Part shown: piece by piece, positions 27,607-38,659 of the stretch | Layout: each line of letters starts with the position of its first letter | How positions within the stretch are numbered: the stretch's first letter is position 1 | From: JAAXQD01 sp963790095 | Lineage (GTDB): Bacteria; Desulfobacterota; Desulfobacteria; Desulfobacterales; UBA11574 | Direction: 5' to 3' | Length of the DNA: 64,000 bases | NCBI GenBank assembly: GCA_963790095.1 | Contig: CAWBNO010000020.1 | Coordinates: 1 to 64,000, forward strand | Program-made: the position numbers and the translations under genes | The notes under the pieces: model-generated | The model's database searches: none | Seen by the model: only the letters and a program-made list of their open reading frames with translations | What the model was told of the DNA's origin: nothing

Positions 27607-30600
27607 ATGAAAAAGACAGCTTTGATGGTCTGGTGTTTGGTTTTAGGATTTTTTGTCAACATATCTATTGCGGATGTTGTGACCGTATTCGGACCGACCC
27701 AGTATGTGAGAACACAGTCTCATGGTCCTGCGGATGTCTTCATCGATACATTTTCTGCAACTTCCGGCGAGGGTATCCTGACTATTCATAATGGGGAAGC
27801 AGATGGCACGAATAGAGTCAGCAGCGCAGAGATCACCATTAATGGAGAGGAAATATTCGGTCCGGAATCCTTCAGCCAGGGGGTTTACACCCTTGAAGCT
27901 TCGGTTACGCTATCCGAGAATAATTCGATCACAGTTAAGCTGAAAAAAGGTAAACAGGGAAGTTATCTGACCGTTGAGGTTACACAAGGAACCGGAATGC
28001 CGGCAGTTACCATAACTGCTAATCCGGGAACAATTCAGGTTGGAGAATCTTCTTCTTTGAGCTGGAGTTCTGCCAATGCCGATAACTGCGTCATCGAACC
28101 GGATATCGGCAGTGTTGATGTAAATGGATCAATTCCGGTTTCACCGATCGAAACAACGACCTATACAATCACAGCCACCGGTCCCGAAGGTTCGGCAACA
28201 GACAACACCACAGTGATTGTGACGACCAATCCAACGGTTAGTGTTACCATGAGCGCTGATCCTGATAGCATTTCAGTTGGGGAGGCTTCCACTCTGACCT
28301 GGAGTTCTGTAAATGCCGATTCTTGTGTCATCGAACCGGGTATCGGCAGTGTTGACGTCAACGGGTCGACCAGTGTGGCCCCAACCCAGACCACCACCTA
28401 CACGATCACAGCTACAGGCACCGGAAGTTCGGCGACAGATCAAACGGTTGTTACGGTAGCAGGGGGTGAACCTAAGCCGGATGATCCTTTCGTATCGCAA
28501 TACTGGAATCTCATTCCATCTGACGCTACGGCTGACTATGATACGAATCGCTTTTCGATCATCACCGGCCTGGTTCAAGATCTGAATGGTTCTCCTATTA
28601 CCGATGTCTCGGTGGCAGTCCACGGCCATGTTGAATACGGCACTGCCTCAACCGATGCTGAGGGACGATTCTCCATGCCAGTGAATGGCGGAGGTATAGT
28701 TACCCTCGTCTATCAGATGCAAGGATTGATTACTGCCCACAGAAAGGTTTATGTATCATGGAACGAGATCGCCCTTGCTGAAAAGGTTCAGATGATTACC
28801 CATGATCCGGTTTCCACTACGGTAATCTTTGACGGTAATCCTGAATACCGTCGTCACTCACCAAGCACTGAGGTCACCGATGAGTTCGGTACTCGCTCTT
28901 CCACTACTGTTTTCACCGGTGACAACCTGGCATACGAAGTGGATGCGGACGGTAATGTTATCGGACAGCTAACCACCGTCACCACCCGGGCCACCGAGTT
29001 CACCACCCCGAAGTCCATGCCGGCCATTTTGCCTCCAAACTCCGGCTACACCTACTGTGCAGAACTGAGTGTGGATGGGGTTCAACGGGTAAAATTCGAT
29101 AAGCCGGTCATCAGCTGGGTGGATAATTTCCTTGGTTTTGACGTAGGAGATGTTGTCCCCGTAGGTTATTATGATCGTGATCAAGGCGAATGGGTGCCTT
29201 CGGACAACGGCGTTGTTGTGAAACTCCTCGATATGGACAGCAATGGTATTGTAGATGGTTTAGATGCGGATGGGGATGATCAGGCCGATGATCTTAATGA
29301 TAATGGATCGTTCAGCGACGAAGTGATAGGACTCAATAATCCAATAAAATACCCGCCGGGATCCACCTTCTGGCGCGTGGCCCTAGTCCACTTTTCACCC
29401 TGGGATTGCAACTGGCCTTATGGTCCGCCGGCAGACGCCATTAATCCAAATCCGGAAGCAGTCGGTCAGCAGGAACCTTATTCAGACTGCGAAACCGGCA
29501 CAGGTTCCTTTGCAGAAGATAGAAGCCGAATTTTTCACGAGGATATTCCTATCCCCGGTACAGACACGACCCTTCATTATGCCAGTCATCGTGTTGAAGG
29601 CTATAAAACCGTTATATCCGTTCCTGCCAGTGGCGCCACAGTTCCGGAAAGCCTCCAGAGGATTATTGTGGAAATAAATGTGGCCGGAAGAACTTTTACA
29701 GAGACATTGAGCCCCCTGGCCAACCAAATTGCAGAATTTAGTTGGGATGGTTTTGACTTTTTGGGAAAGCAGGTTTTTGGCAGTACAAGCGCTTCCATAA
29801 AGATTGGTTTTGTGTATCCTGCTTATTATATGACGCCGGGTGAATTCCAGAAAGCCTTTGCACAGACAAGCAGTGGAACAATAACTTCAATTAGGGCCAG
29901 GCAAGAGATTGTATTTTGGAACAGGAGTTCGATTGACGTCAATAGCCCTTATAGCGTCATTGCCGAAGGGTGGACCCTTTCGTCTCACCATCTCTCCTTC
30001 TCAAGACCCAAAGGATCGATAATCTATAAAGGTGACGGAACAACGTTGAAAAATAATATGGACATTATCGAACGGGTTGCCGGAACTGGCACGGACGGGA
30101 GCAGTGGCGACGGAGGGCCGGCCCTTGAAGCTGAATTGGATATGTACATGGAATTTACAATTGATCCGTCCGGTTCTATTTATCTAACAGATGATTCTAA
30201 AAATAGTATCCGAAAAATCGATCCAGATGGCATCATCACGACCATCGCCGGCGGGAATAAAAATGGCGGGTATAGAGGAGACGGAGGACCTGCCATTAGA
30301 GCCAAATTAAATGGGCCGAGCGATATTGAATCAGATGCGGAAGGCAATCTGTATTTTATAGACGGTGGTAATTGTGTGGTGAGAAAGATCGATACAGAAG
30401 GCATCATCACTACAGTTGCCGGAAACGGAACCTGCGGCTATAGCGGAGATGAAGGCCCGGCTGTAGATGCTGCATTGGAAAATCCTGATGGAATTGCATT
30501 GGATTCTTCGGGAAATATCTACACTATCGACACAATAATCGACAGTCATCAGTATACTTATCGTATTAGAAAGATTGACAGTTCGGGAATGATTAACACG

Positions 30601-33600
30601 ATATATGAAAACTATGCCGGCGGCAGTTCATCCTGGTACTATTTTTCTACGGATCTAGTTGTAGACGACTCCGGCAATATATATTTTTTTGATTGGCCAA
30701 ACAGTCGAGTTCGCAAGATCGACCAGGACGGAACCACTATCATTGTGGCCGGAAACGGCAGCTATCATCATGATTTCATAGGTGACGGCGGGCCGGCCAC
30801 CCAAGCGCCAATTGGTGAAATAATTGATATCGCAATAGATTCATCGGCTAATCTATATATATCCGTTGGCAATTTTAATATTGCTGGGCCCGGCGGCATG
30901 ATAAAGAAAATTGATCGCTATGGTATCATAACCACAATAGCCGGCTCTGGAATAAAAAGTATCAGCGGTGATGGCGGGCTTGCCGCTGAAGCCAATATGG
31001 ATCTTCCTGACAGTATTTCGTTTGATCCACAGGGGAACTTGTTCATTGCGGATCGAAGTGTCATTCGAAAAATAACTTATGACGACAGCCGGGTTTTTCC
31101 AGATGATAATGGTCTTGGCTACATCATGTCCAGCGCCGGTCAGCATGAAAAGACCGTTGATTTGGAAACGGGTGTGACAGTGCTTGAGTTCGGGTATGAT
31201 CCGGATGACAATCTGATTTCCATCACCGATCAGTTCAATAATCAGACCACAATCCAGAGGGATCCAAGCGGAATCCCCACTTCGATCACTTCGCCGGATG
31301 GGTTGACGACTCAGTTGACCATCGACGGCGACAACCATCTCACCCGAATCACCTATCCGGGTGGCAGTTGTTATGACTTTGAATACACCCCGGATGGTTT
31401 GATGACCGCCAAAGTGGAACCGGAAACGAATCGGTTTGAACATGTGTTTAATTCCAACGGTAAGTTGACGGATGCAACGGATGAAGAAGGGGGACACTGG
31501 CAGTTCATCAGAACCGCATCTGCACCTGGTGGTATTCTGTCAGAGGTGCTCACCGGAGAAGGAAACCTCACTTCTTATCTGGACCACACCGATTCCACTG
31601 GCGAATACACCTCAACCATCACCGGTCCTTCAGGTTCAGAGACATTGTATAATAAATCGGCCAATGGTTTGATCGTTAATAAGTCACTGCCCTGCGGTAT
31701 GGATCTGGTGTTTAAATACGATGTTGATTCGGAATACAAGTTCAAGTTTGTAAAAGAAATGACCGAAAGCACTCCCTCTCTTCTGGAAAAGATTACGCTC
31801 AGGGACAAGACTTACCAGGATACGGACTCGGACGATATCCCGGATCTGATTACCGAAACAGTGACGGTCAACGAAAAATCCTTTACTCTTGAAAACAATG
31901 TTCTCCAATCTCAAAAGACCGTTATCTCTCCTGAAGGGAGAACGGTAACGTCATTCTATGATCCGGTCACACTGGTGACCGATAGTGTGAGCATCCCCGG
32001 TCTTTTTGATACAACGTATGGGTACGATACCCATGGGAGGCTCACGTCTGTGGATAGCAATACCCGGGGGATCGATCTTGCCTATAATGCCCAGGGTTTT
32101 CTCGAATCCATAACCGATGCGGAAAACCATACAACCAATTACTTTTACGACGCGGTGGGTCGGGTAACACGGGTGGATCGTCCGGATATGACTTCCATCT
32201 GGTTCTCCTACGATAACAATGGCAACATGACCGTGCTCACCAACCCGTCGACCATCGATCACGGTTTTGGGTACAACGCGGTCAATCTGAACAGCTCCTA
32301 TCAGACGCCGATAAGCGGCAGCTACAGTTATCTGTATGACAAGGACCGAAGGCTGAAACAGATAAATTTTCCTTCCGGAAACCAGATCAACAACATCTAT
32401 GATACAGGCAGATTGATGCAGATTCAAACCCCGGAAGGAAATATAGACTTGACCTACCTTTGCAGCACAAAGGTGGGATCGATCACAAAAGGAACGGAAA
32501 CGATCACCCATACATATGACGGTAAGCTGGTTACATCAGAGGTTTTAAGCGGTACGTTGAATCAATCCCTTACTTATGGCTATAACAACGATTTTAACCT
32601 GACCGGCTTGACCTATGCCGGCGCTGCCACAGGCTATTTATACGACAACGATGGACTTTTAACCGGTGCGGGCAGTTTTTCCATATCCCGAAATTCCGGG
32701 AACGGTCTGCCTGAGTCCGTCACCGGGGGTGCCCTGAGCTTGAGCCGCGGTTTTAATGGGTATGGTGAGGTTGAAGGAGAGAATTTTACTGTCAGTGGGC
32801 AGAATCTCACCTTTTGGAATTTGATTCGGGATAATAACGGCAGGATCACCCAAAAAACGGAAACGGTTGGCGGTGTTACCTCCGATTACGTTTACACCTA
32901 TGACCCCATGGGCCGGCTGCTGACGGTGACCAAAGACAGCACGCTGGTTGAAGCGTATCAGTATGATACAAACGGAACCCGCAGTTATGAAATGAATACG
33001 TTAAGAAATATCTCCGGAAGGAGTTTTACGTATTCCGACGAAGACCATCTCCTTACCGCAGGTTCTGCCACATACCAGTATAATCTGGATGGGTTCCTTT
33101 CCACAAAGACCGAAGGTGTAAATGTAACAACCTTTGATTATTCATCCCGGGGCGAGCTTTTGACTGTGACGCTTCTCGATGGCCGGATCATCGAATATAT
33201 CCACGATCCCTTGGGCAGAAGAATCGCCAAGAAGATTGACGGCGTTATCGTCGAAAAATATCTCTGGCAAGGCTTGACTCGGTTGCTTGCCGTGTATGAT
33301 GGATCTGATAATTTGTTGCAACGTTTTGAATATGCCGATGGCCGAATGCCGGTTGCCATGACCAGCGGCGGTTCAACCTATTACCTCACCTATGACCCGG
33401 TGGGTTCTCTGAGAGTTGTTGCAGATGCATCCGGTAATGTGGTAAAAAGAATCGACTACGATTCCTTCGGCAACATCACCGACGATACCCATCCGGCATT
33501 TAATGTGCCGTTTGGATTTGCCGGGGGTTTGCATGATCAGGGATACAGGGCTTGTTAAATTCGGATACAGAGACTATGATCCCGACACCGGCCGCTGGAC

Positions 33601-34018
33601 TGCAAAGGATCCCATACTCTTCGCTGGAGGGGATACGGATCTCTATGGCTATGTCTTGTCAGACCCCGTCAACCTGATTGATCCGAATGGTCTATATTTA
33701 ACTGACTCTCAAAAGCTTACAGTCTCAGCAATTGCGGGAATAGCAAGTACCATTGGTATTGCTGTAGGAGGGTCAGCAGGAGGTGCAGCATTTGGAGCGT
33801 TCGCAGGAGGTTTAGCTACACTTTCTATGCCATGCGCTTCTTTTAAAGATGCATTAAACAATGCTGTTACAGGGGCATTGTCTGGTGCATTAGGTGGTGA
33901 AATAGCTATCCTTTTGAAGTACTCAATGATGCATGTTATGAAAGCAGCTGCTACATCTGGGCTTATTTCGGGAATGACTGACGCGGTATTAATGGGAGCT
34001 GATCCTATTGTCAAGTAA
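27607..34018 (+). CDS. Giant secreted Ig/NHL/RHS-repeat protein with a C-terminal tip (frameshift near the end)
   Basis: About 2136 aa if one frameshift is corrected. It has a signal peptide (residues 1-22) and two Ig-like repeats (about 131-285, with LSWSSANADNCVIEP-type cores). A carboxypeptidase-regulatory-like fold follows (about 318-390), then a calcium-binding-like DMDSNGIVDGLDADGDD. NHL beta-propeller repeats (about 818-1160) carry GDGGPA and VRKID motifs. YD/RHS repeats run from about 1190, with the RHS core RDYDPDTGRWTAKDPI and DPNGL. The first frame ends early at 33558. An extra G in GGG near 33541 explains the break, since HDQ continues as DTGLVKFGYRDYD in the other frame. The about 108-residue tip is glycine/alanine-rich and hydrophobic, possibly membrane-acting. 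It resembles polymorphic toxins used in contact with other bacteria. Confidence 0.85.
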
Positions 34019-34427
34019 CAGATTCATAGGTATACTTTTAATGTTGTTGGGCCTGCTTACTTTAGCTTCCTTTTTTATATTTGATAAAAGTCGGCTTTTT
34101 TTTGATCAGTCCAACATTTTTTTTATTAAATATTTTCCTATAATATTTATAGGAAATGGAGGGCTATTGTTTTTTGTTCTTGGTATCCTTTTTTATAAAA
34201 ACTATCTTGTTCCGTATTTTTCCGAGGAAATAACAAAATATGAAAAAGCTAAAAATCAAATTTGCATTTTTATTTTTTCAATCCCAATCTGGATATCATT
34301 ATCTGCTTATGTGTTTTTTGAATCTGAAAATAAATTACATAAAATATTATGGTGGATTCTTTTGATTTATTTTGCTTGGATAGTTATTTCGAGTGCAAAC
34401 GTTTTGATAAAAGGGCGAAAGGACTAA
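34008..34427 (+). CDS. Small membrane protein, probable immunity protein of the RHS tip
   Basis: 139 aa from TTG (overlapping the RHS stop by 11 bp); an internal ATG codon is an alternative start. Four hydrophobic segments are visible (about 7-25, 39-62, 84-105, 112-132). It is very AT-rich compared with the RHS core. Its place directly behind a variable RHS tip, overlapping it, is typical of immunity genes, and a membrane immunity protein would fit a membrane-acting tip. Function is inferred from position only. Confidence 0.6.
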   Translation: MSSNRFIGILLMLLGLLTLASFFIFDKSRLFFDQSNIFFIKYFPIIFIGNGGLLFFVLGILFYKNYLVPYFSEEITKYEKAKNQICIFIFSIPIWISLSAYVFFESENKLHKILWWILLIYFAWIVISSANVLIKGRKD

Positions 34428-34567
34428 CAAGGAGACAGCTATAAAAAATGGGGTTAAGTCTACTGTTGGCTGATGTGAAATAAAATGTAATATATTTAAA
34501 CTTTTGGTTGTAAATATGGTTTAAATGCAATATTATGCAACCAAAAGGTTCAAAAAGGAGCATCATT

Positions 34568-34795
34568 ATGCCGACAGCCGTAAAAATATCCGACGAGCTA
34601 ATCGCACAAGCCCGTATTAAATCAAAAATATTTAAAAGATCCATTGCCGGTCAAATCGAATACTGGGCACAGATTGGTAAAATCGTTGAGGAAAATCCGG
34701 ATCTGCCCCTGCCTTTCATCCAAGATATCCTCCTTGGAAAAGAGCAAATACGAGCCGGCATGGGAACGCCGTATGTTTTTGATGAGGGTGAATGA
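34568..34795 (+). CDS. ParD-like antitoxin
   Basis: 75 aa. A ribbon-helix-helix-like start (PTAVKISDELIAQARIKSKIFKRSIAGQIEYWAQIGK) is typical of the ParD_like antitoxin family. AAGGAG lies 9 nt before the chosen ATG. Its stop overlaps the next start (ATGA), the standard toxin-antitoxin layout. It probably represses its own promoter. Confidence 0.75.
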   Translation: MPTAVKISDELIAQARIKSKIFKRSIAGQIEYWAQIGKIVEENPDLPLPFIQDILLGKEQIRAGMGTPYVFDEGE

Positions 34796-35082
34796 AAGCA
34801 ATCACAGAGATCACCCAATCACCGCTTTTTGCTCAACAAAAAAAGAAGCTGCATAAGAATCGAATCAAAGATTTGGATGAAGCGATTCGAACAATTGTAA
34901 AAGCGCCGGAAACAGGCCACCTTAAAACCGGTGATCTGGGCGGAATTCGGGTATACAAATTCCAATCCCTGCAAGAACAAGTCCTCCTTGCTTATGAAGT
35001 TTTGGAAAATCATCTCTACCTGTATGCATTTGGAACCCATGAAAACTTCTATCGCAGGCTCAAAACATATTTAGACCGCTAA
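34792..35082 (+). CDS. RelE/ParE-type toxin
   Basis: 96 aa. A RelE/ParE-like fold is suggested by KKLHKNRIKDLDEAIRTI, GDLGGIRVYKFQ and the final LYAFGTHENFYRRLKTYL. It is translationally coupled (ATGA) to the ParD-like gene. The target (gyrase or mRNA) cannot be told from sequence. Confidence 0.7.
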   Translation: MKAITEITQSPLFAQQKKKLHKNRIKDLDEAIRTIVKAPETGHLKTGDLGGIRVYKFQSLQEQVLLAYEVLENHLYLYAFGTHENFYRRLKTYLDR

Positions 35083-35110
35083 ACCCCTTTTATTCAAGGG
35101 AGTGGGGGAG

Positions 35111-35136
35111 TGGGGTCAAACCTTGAATTGTGATTA
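35111..35136. repeat. Left inverted repeat of the transposase element
   Basis: Contains TCAAACCTTGAATTGTGAT. The reverse complement (ATCACAATTCAAGGTTTGA) occurs at 36125 and again, with one base missing, at 36159. Confidence 0.8.
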
Positions 35137-35177
35137 TTGTTTGACAAATTGAATATGGTTCTATTTTAAGCGGTTCT

Positions 35178-36143
35178 ATGGCACGACAATGGAGAATAGA
35201 ATTTCCAGGGGCGCTTTACCATGTGTTGTCCCGTGGTAATGGCCGTCAAGATATTTTTCATTCAGACGATGATCGGCATTTGTTTTTGGGCTTATTAGAA
35301 GAGTTGTCCGAGCGTTTTGATGTCGAGGTATATGCCTATGTGCTGATGAATAATCATTACCATCTATTGATAAAGACAATTGATGCTAATTTATCCAAGG
35401 CCATGCAATGGTTCGGCACCAGTTATACGCGAAAATTCAATTTGAATAATCATACCAGCGGGCATCTTTTCCAGGGGCGCTTTAAAAGTATTATTGTAGA
35501 AAATGATGCCTATCTTTTGCGGTTATCGTGTTATATTCATCGCAATCCTCAGCGGGCAGGAATTGTAGAGCGGTTAGTTGATTATCAATGGAGCAGTTAC
35601 CGGTTTTATGCCTACAAGAAGAAGCCACCAGACTGGTTAATTACGAAGGCCATTTTGAACCAACTATTTGGTGCTGACCGCTACAAGGCTTATAGAACCA
35701 AAGTCCAACATTATTCAGATGAAGACGGAAGTTTTTGGGAAGATGTAAAGCATGGATTGATTTATGGTAGTCAAGATTTTGTTAAAGATTTAAAATCTCG
35801 ATATTTAGGGGATAAAAAAGATGTAGAATTGCCACAGCACAATAGTCTGTTTAGAGACTTCGATCCTGAACTGCTATTAAAGAAAGCATCAAAGATTTTG
35901 GACTTTAATCTCGAAGCTGCCCGCAATTCAAAAAAGATCGACCCTTGTGAGAAAGATAAACGCGATTTTTTGATTTATTTACTTTGGGAAACCGGACGGC
36001 TATCCAATAGAAAAATTGGGTTTTACTTTGGTCTAACCTATTCGGCAATTAGTCGGAGTGTAAAAGTAATTCATGATAGGATTTCGGCTGAACAAAAGCT
36101 AAGGGATAGATACGAAATTCTTAAATCACAATTCAAGGTTTGA
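35178..36143 (+). CDS. REP-associated tyrosine transposase (RAYT, Y1 family)
   Basis: 321 aa. It has the Y1_Tnp fold with the HUH motif as NNHYHLLI, the N-terminal FPGALYHVLSRGN and the conserved SGHLFQGRFKSI and CYIHRNPQRAG. The tyrosine is near DYQWSSYRFYA. The C-terminal part (about 250-321) looks like a DnaA/HTH-type DNA-binding tail (KIGFYFGLTYSAISRSVKVI). Inverted repeats flank it, and its stop codon lies inside the right one. Such proteins mobilise or maintain REP palindromes and may act on some of the repeat families here. Confidence 0.9.
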   Translation: MARQWRIEFPGALYHVLSRGNGRQDIFHSDDDRHLFLGLLEELSERFDVEVYAYVLMNNHYHLLIKTIDANLSKAMQWFGTSYTRKFNLNNHTSGHLFQGRFKSIIVENDAYLLRLSCYIHRNPQRAGIVERLVDYQWSSYRFYAYKKKPPDWLITKAILNQLFGADRYKAYRTKVQHYSDEDGSFWEDVKHGLIYGSQDFVKDLKSRYLGDKKDVELPQHNSLFRDFDPELLLKKASKILDFNLEAARNSKKIDPCEKDKRDFLIYLLWETGRLSNRKIGFYFGLTYSAISRSVKVIHDRISAEQKLRDRYEILKSQFKV

Positions 36144-36181
36144 CCCATTTCCTTTAAAATCACAATTCAAGGTTGACCCCA
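36123..36181. repeat. Right repeats of the transposase element (two direct copies)
   Basis: Two copies of AAATCACAATTCAAGG, 34 bp apart, both inverted relative to the left end. The first includes the transposase stop codon. Confidence 0.75.
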
Positions 36182-36279
36182 TTTCCTCAGAGAATGGTGT
36201 TAAAGAGCTATATAGATATGATTCTAAGCTGATTTAGAAATGGCCAACAAATACAATACCTTTATCAAAAGAGGCAATT

Positions 36280-36471
36280 ATGGAAAAGAAACCGAAACCC
36301 GAAACAACCAAAACTAAGCCGATAAATATCATGCTTCCTGAAGAATTGTTGGAAAGGGTAAATGCCTTCTGTGCTGAAAGAGACATGAATATTCAGAACT
36401 TTGTGACTGATGCCATAGTAGAAAAATTAAACCTTGTTTACAAAGAGAGAAGGACAAAAGTCAGGCTGTAA
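36280..36471 (+). CDS. Small CopG/ribbon-helix-helix-like protein
   Basis: 63 aa. A basic start is followed by INIMLPEELLERVNAFCAERDMNIQNFVTDAIVEKL, a ribbon-helix-helix pattern as in CopG/MetJ-type repressors. No toxin partner is recognised next to it; the following gene is a STAS-like protein 33 bp away. Confidence 0.6.
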   Translation: MEKKPKPETTKTKPINIMLPEELLERVNAFCAERDMNIQNFVTDAIVEKLNLVYKERRTKVRL

Positions 36472-36504
36472 TGGTCACAGACTGAAACTCATGGAGATGG
36501 TGTA

Positions 36505-36885
36505 ATGCCACTAAAGACAGTTATCGATAAAAAGATCCGATTGACGATCCGAACTGTAACCGGAGAACTGACCTTTGAAGAAATCAAGTCTTCATATGAA
36601 GCATTACTCTCACATCCAGATTTTCAAAAAGACATGCACGTTATATGGGATGTGCGAGATGCTGACCCCTCTAAATTTGAAAGGGAAGATATTATAAGGA
36701 TAGCAAGATACTTTGAACCTAAGCTAAAATATCTTGGTGATTATAAAGCGGCTGTTGTTGTATCTCGTGAGTTGGAATCTGATCTGACCAAAATTTATCA
36801 AGTTGCTGCGGCTGACTTCTCCACAAAAATAGGAATCTTCAGGAGTCTTGAAGAGGCAAAAAAATGGGTGCTGGAGCCGGATTAG
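36505..36885 (+). CDS. STAS/SpoIIAA-like protein
   Basis: 126 aa. The pattern (RLTIRTVTGELTFEEIKSSYEALLSHPDFQKDMHVIWDVRDADPS) fits the SpoIIAA-like domain found in small cytosolic regulators. No phospho-site or partner is clear. It follows the ribbon-helix-helix gene on the same strand. Confidence 0.5.
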   Translation: MPLKTVIDKKIRLTIRTVTGELTFEEIKSSYEALLSHPDFQKDMHVIWDVRDADPSKFEREDIIRIARYFEPKLKYLGDYKAAVVVSRELESDLTKIYQVAAADFSTKIGIFRSLEEAKKWVLEPD

Positions 36886-36924
36886 ATGGGGCAACAATAC
36901 AAATGTAATTAACTGCAAAAAAAT

Positions 36925-37182
36925 GTGAAGAATAAAATCCAAAGGGAAAAAAGAGCTGCAAAGATAATATTCTGGTGTTTTACGCCATTTTTCTTCATAG
37001 CATTTATGCGTTTCTTTTTTATGATTTTCAATTTTATTTATGGGACGATTCTACGTGTAATATTTGGAAAAAAATACGGTGATATAATCACAGTAATCGC
37101 AATCTTAACGTCATTGTTTTTCACGGTTGCTGTTTGCTCAATGTTGTGGAAGCAATATAAAAAGCATGTCTTGGAAATTTGA
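36925..37182 (+). CDS. Small membrane protein
   Basis: 85 aa from a GTG start, with two hydrophobic segments (about 13-40 and 53-73) and lysine-rich ends. Not recognised. AT-rich. Confidence 0.45.
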   Translation: MKNKIQREKRAAKIIFWCFTPFFFIAFMRFFFMIFNFIYGTILRVIFGKKYGDIITVIAILTSLFFTVAVCSMLWKQYKKHVLEI

Positions 37183-37522
37183 GTATTTTCCAACACCAGC
37201 CCCATAACCATACATCCAGATTACCTTAAAATACCTTTACCAACCATACCCATATTGATAAGTCCAATAGCCATAACTAGTTTCCATCCATAAATAGCCC
37301 TTTTTGCCCGGATCTTCGTTCTCCGCGGGTTTTAGGCTGCGGCATACAGGGAGTATGCTTCGCCACAAACCCTTGTGCGGCCTTGACCCGGACAAAAACT
37401 GCTCATTTATGAATAGGAAACGCACCGTGCCTTTTTAACAGTTGTGGATGGGCACTAACTATTTTTCCATAGGCTTTTAAATTAGCCAGCCTTGCGGATA
37501 TTTCTAATAAAAGGAGAATATT
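37183..37522. other. Gene-free stretch with an inverted-repeat element
   Basis: Only the element at 37287-37415 is recognisable. The following IscA-like gene has AAAGGAG before ATG. Confidence 0.4.
37287..37415. repeat. Imperfect inverted-repeat element (MITE-like)
   Basis: The ends CATAAATAGCCCTTTTTG and CAAAAACTGCTCATTTATG are imperfect inverted repeats. Inside them are GCCCGG/GACCCGG. The middle carries GC-rich sequence. No coding content is recognised. Confidence 0.55.
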
Positions 37523-37834
37523 ATGCTTGAAATTACAAAATCAGCTACAGAAAAAATAGCTGAATATTTTAAAGATAGAGAGGTCGAACCAATCCGCATC
37601 TTTTTAAGTGAAGGAGGATGCGGCCTCTCATCCCTTGCTATGGATCTGGATGAGCCAAAAGATGCAGACGATGTTTTCGATATAGACGGTTTTAAATTCA
37701 TAATTGATAAAGAATTTATGCAAGAAGCAGAACCGATCAAAATTGATTTTACAAGATCAGGATTCCAATTTTATTGCTCATTAGAGTTTGAAGAAGGATG
37801 TTCAGCCTGTGCAACATCAGATTCTTGTGGCTAA
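37523..37834 (+). CDS. IscA/HesB-like protein
   Basis: 103 aa. HesB/IscA fold: MLEITKSATEKIAEYFKDR and SEGGCGLSSLAMDLDEP. The cysteines (GGCG, later YC and a tail CSACATSDSC) differ from the standard IscA CGCG end. It is likely involved in Fe-S or sulfur handling. It stands alone, followed by a probable terminator. Confidence 0.75.
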   Translation: MLEITKSATEKIAEYFKDREVEPIRIFLSEGGCGLSSLAMDLDEPKDADDVFDIDGFKFIIDKEFMQEAEPIKIDFTRSGFQFYCSLEFEEGCSACATSDSCG

Positions 37835-38163
37835 ATTTCTGACATTTTAAACCTTAAGGGTACACGAGATGTGTTATCCTTTTTTCTTTTAGGACCCTTC
37901 AAAAAACCTCTAAAACACATCAAAACAACACACCAAAAATGTTAAATCTTTCATAATACCCGTTCTGGCCCATATATGTATTTGCAGGTTTCTGAGGTTA
38001 ACCCAGTTGAATTAACCTTTTACATCTGATCTTGGGACAAAGGAACTGTTAATTATTAGCTCAGATTCGGTGTAACTTAGAAAAATGTCTTCAAGAAATA
38101 GAGAAAAAAACTTAATAAAGACAGTAATATGGGGTTTGATTATTTGGATTTTGCTTGTCTTAA
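37835..38163. other. Intergenic stretch between convergent genes
   Basis: 329 bp holding a probable terminator and otherwise nothing recognised. A 53-codon frame near 38085 has no ribosome-binding site. Confidence 0.4.
37855..37890 (+). terminator. Probable terminator of the IscA-like gene
   Basis: AAGGGTACAC against GTGTTATCCTT (imperfect) followed by TTTTTCTTTT. Confidence 0.5.
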
Positions 38164-38607
38164 TTATTTGTCTTTTTTTGAAACAATTTTTTGGTAGAGA
38201 TAGACCCCTGCGATACTCCCCAGGATGTCTGCCACAACATCCATAGGATCGGCGGTTCTGAAGGGGACAAAAGATTGGTGGATTTCATCGCTGATTCCGT
38301 AAAGGGAAGATAGAAGGGCGCTGAGGATCAAGACAAACGTTAGATTGTGTTTTATCGGCGTTGTGTTGAACGCCCGTAAAAAAAGGGCGCCGAGAAGGGC
38401 ATAGCATACGAAATGGAGCAGCTTGTCCATAAACGGATAATTCGGCAGGATTTTGGGGGCGGGATGGGAAGACTGAACGTAAATCAAAAGACAGTAAATG
38501 AGAACCGGAAACCAGTAAATGGTAATTTTTTGTAATTTTTCCAACTTAATATTTCTGTTTTGCCGACAGATCGAACGATAATCGGAGTTTTTAAAATCTT
38601 CTGACAC
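38164..38607 (-). CDS. VanZ-family membrane protein
   Basis: 147 aa. The VanZ-like pattern has four hydrophobic segments and the conserved YPFMDKLLHFVCYALLGALF and SDEIHQSFVPFRTADPMDVVADILGSIAG. The family is linked to cell-wall or teicoplanin effects in some bacteria; the role here is unknown. The intergenic side is rich in repeated CTGACACCTG-like strings. Confidence 0.8.
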   Translation of the reverse strand: MSEDFKNSDYRSICRQNRNIKLEKLQKITIYWFPVLIYCLLIYVQSSHPAPKILPNYPFMDKLLHFVCYALLGALFLRAFNTTPIKHNLTFVLILSALLSSLYGISDEIHQSFVPFRTADPMDVVADILGSIAGVYLYQKIVSKKDK

Positions 38608-38659
38608 CTGACACCTGCCACCTGTTCCCTAATTCCTGCTCTCTGACCTCAACCCCTGT

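Noticed and set aside
37237..37425. 62-codon frame on the minus strand
   Set aside because: It lies inside the inverted-repeat element and has no supporting signals.
38085..38246. 53-codon frame with one hydrophobic stretch
   Set aside because: No ribosome-binding site, and it runs into the 3' end of the VanZ-like gene on the other strand.
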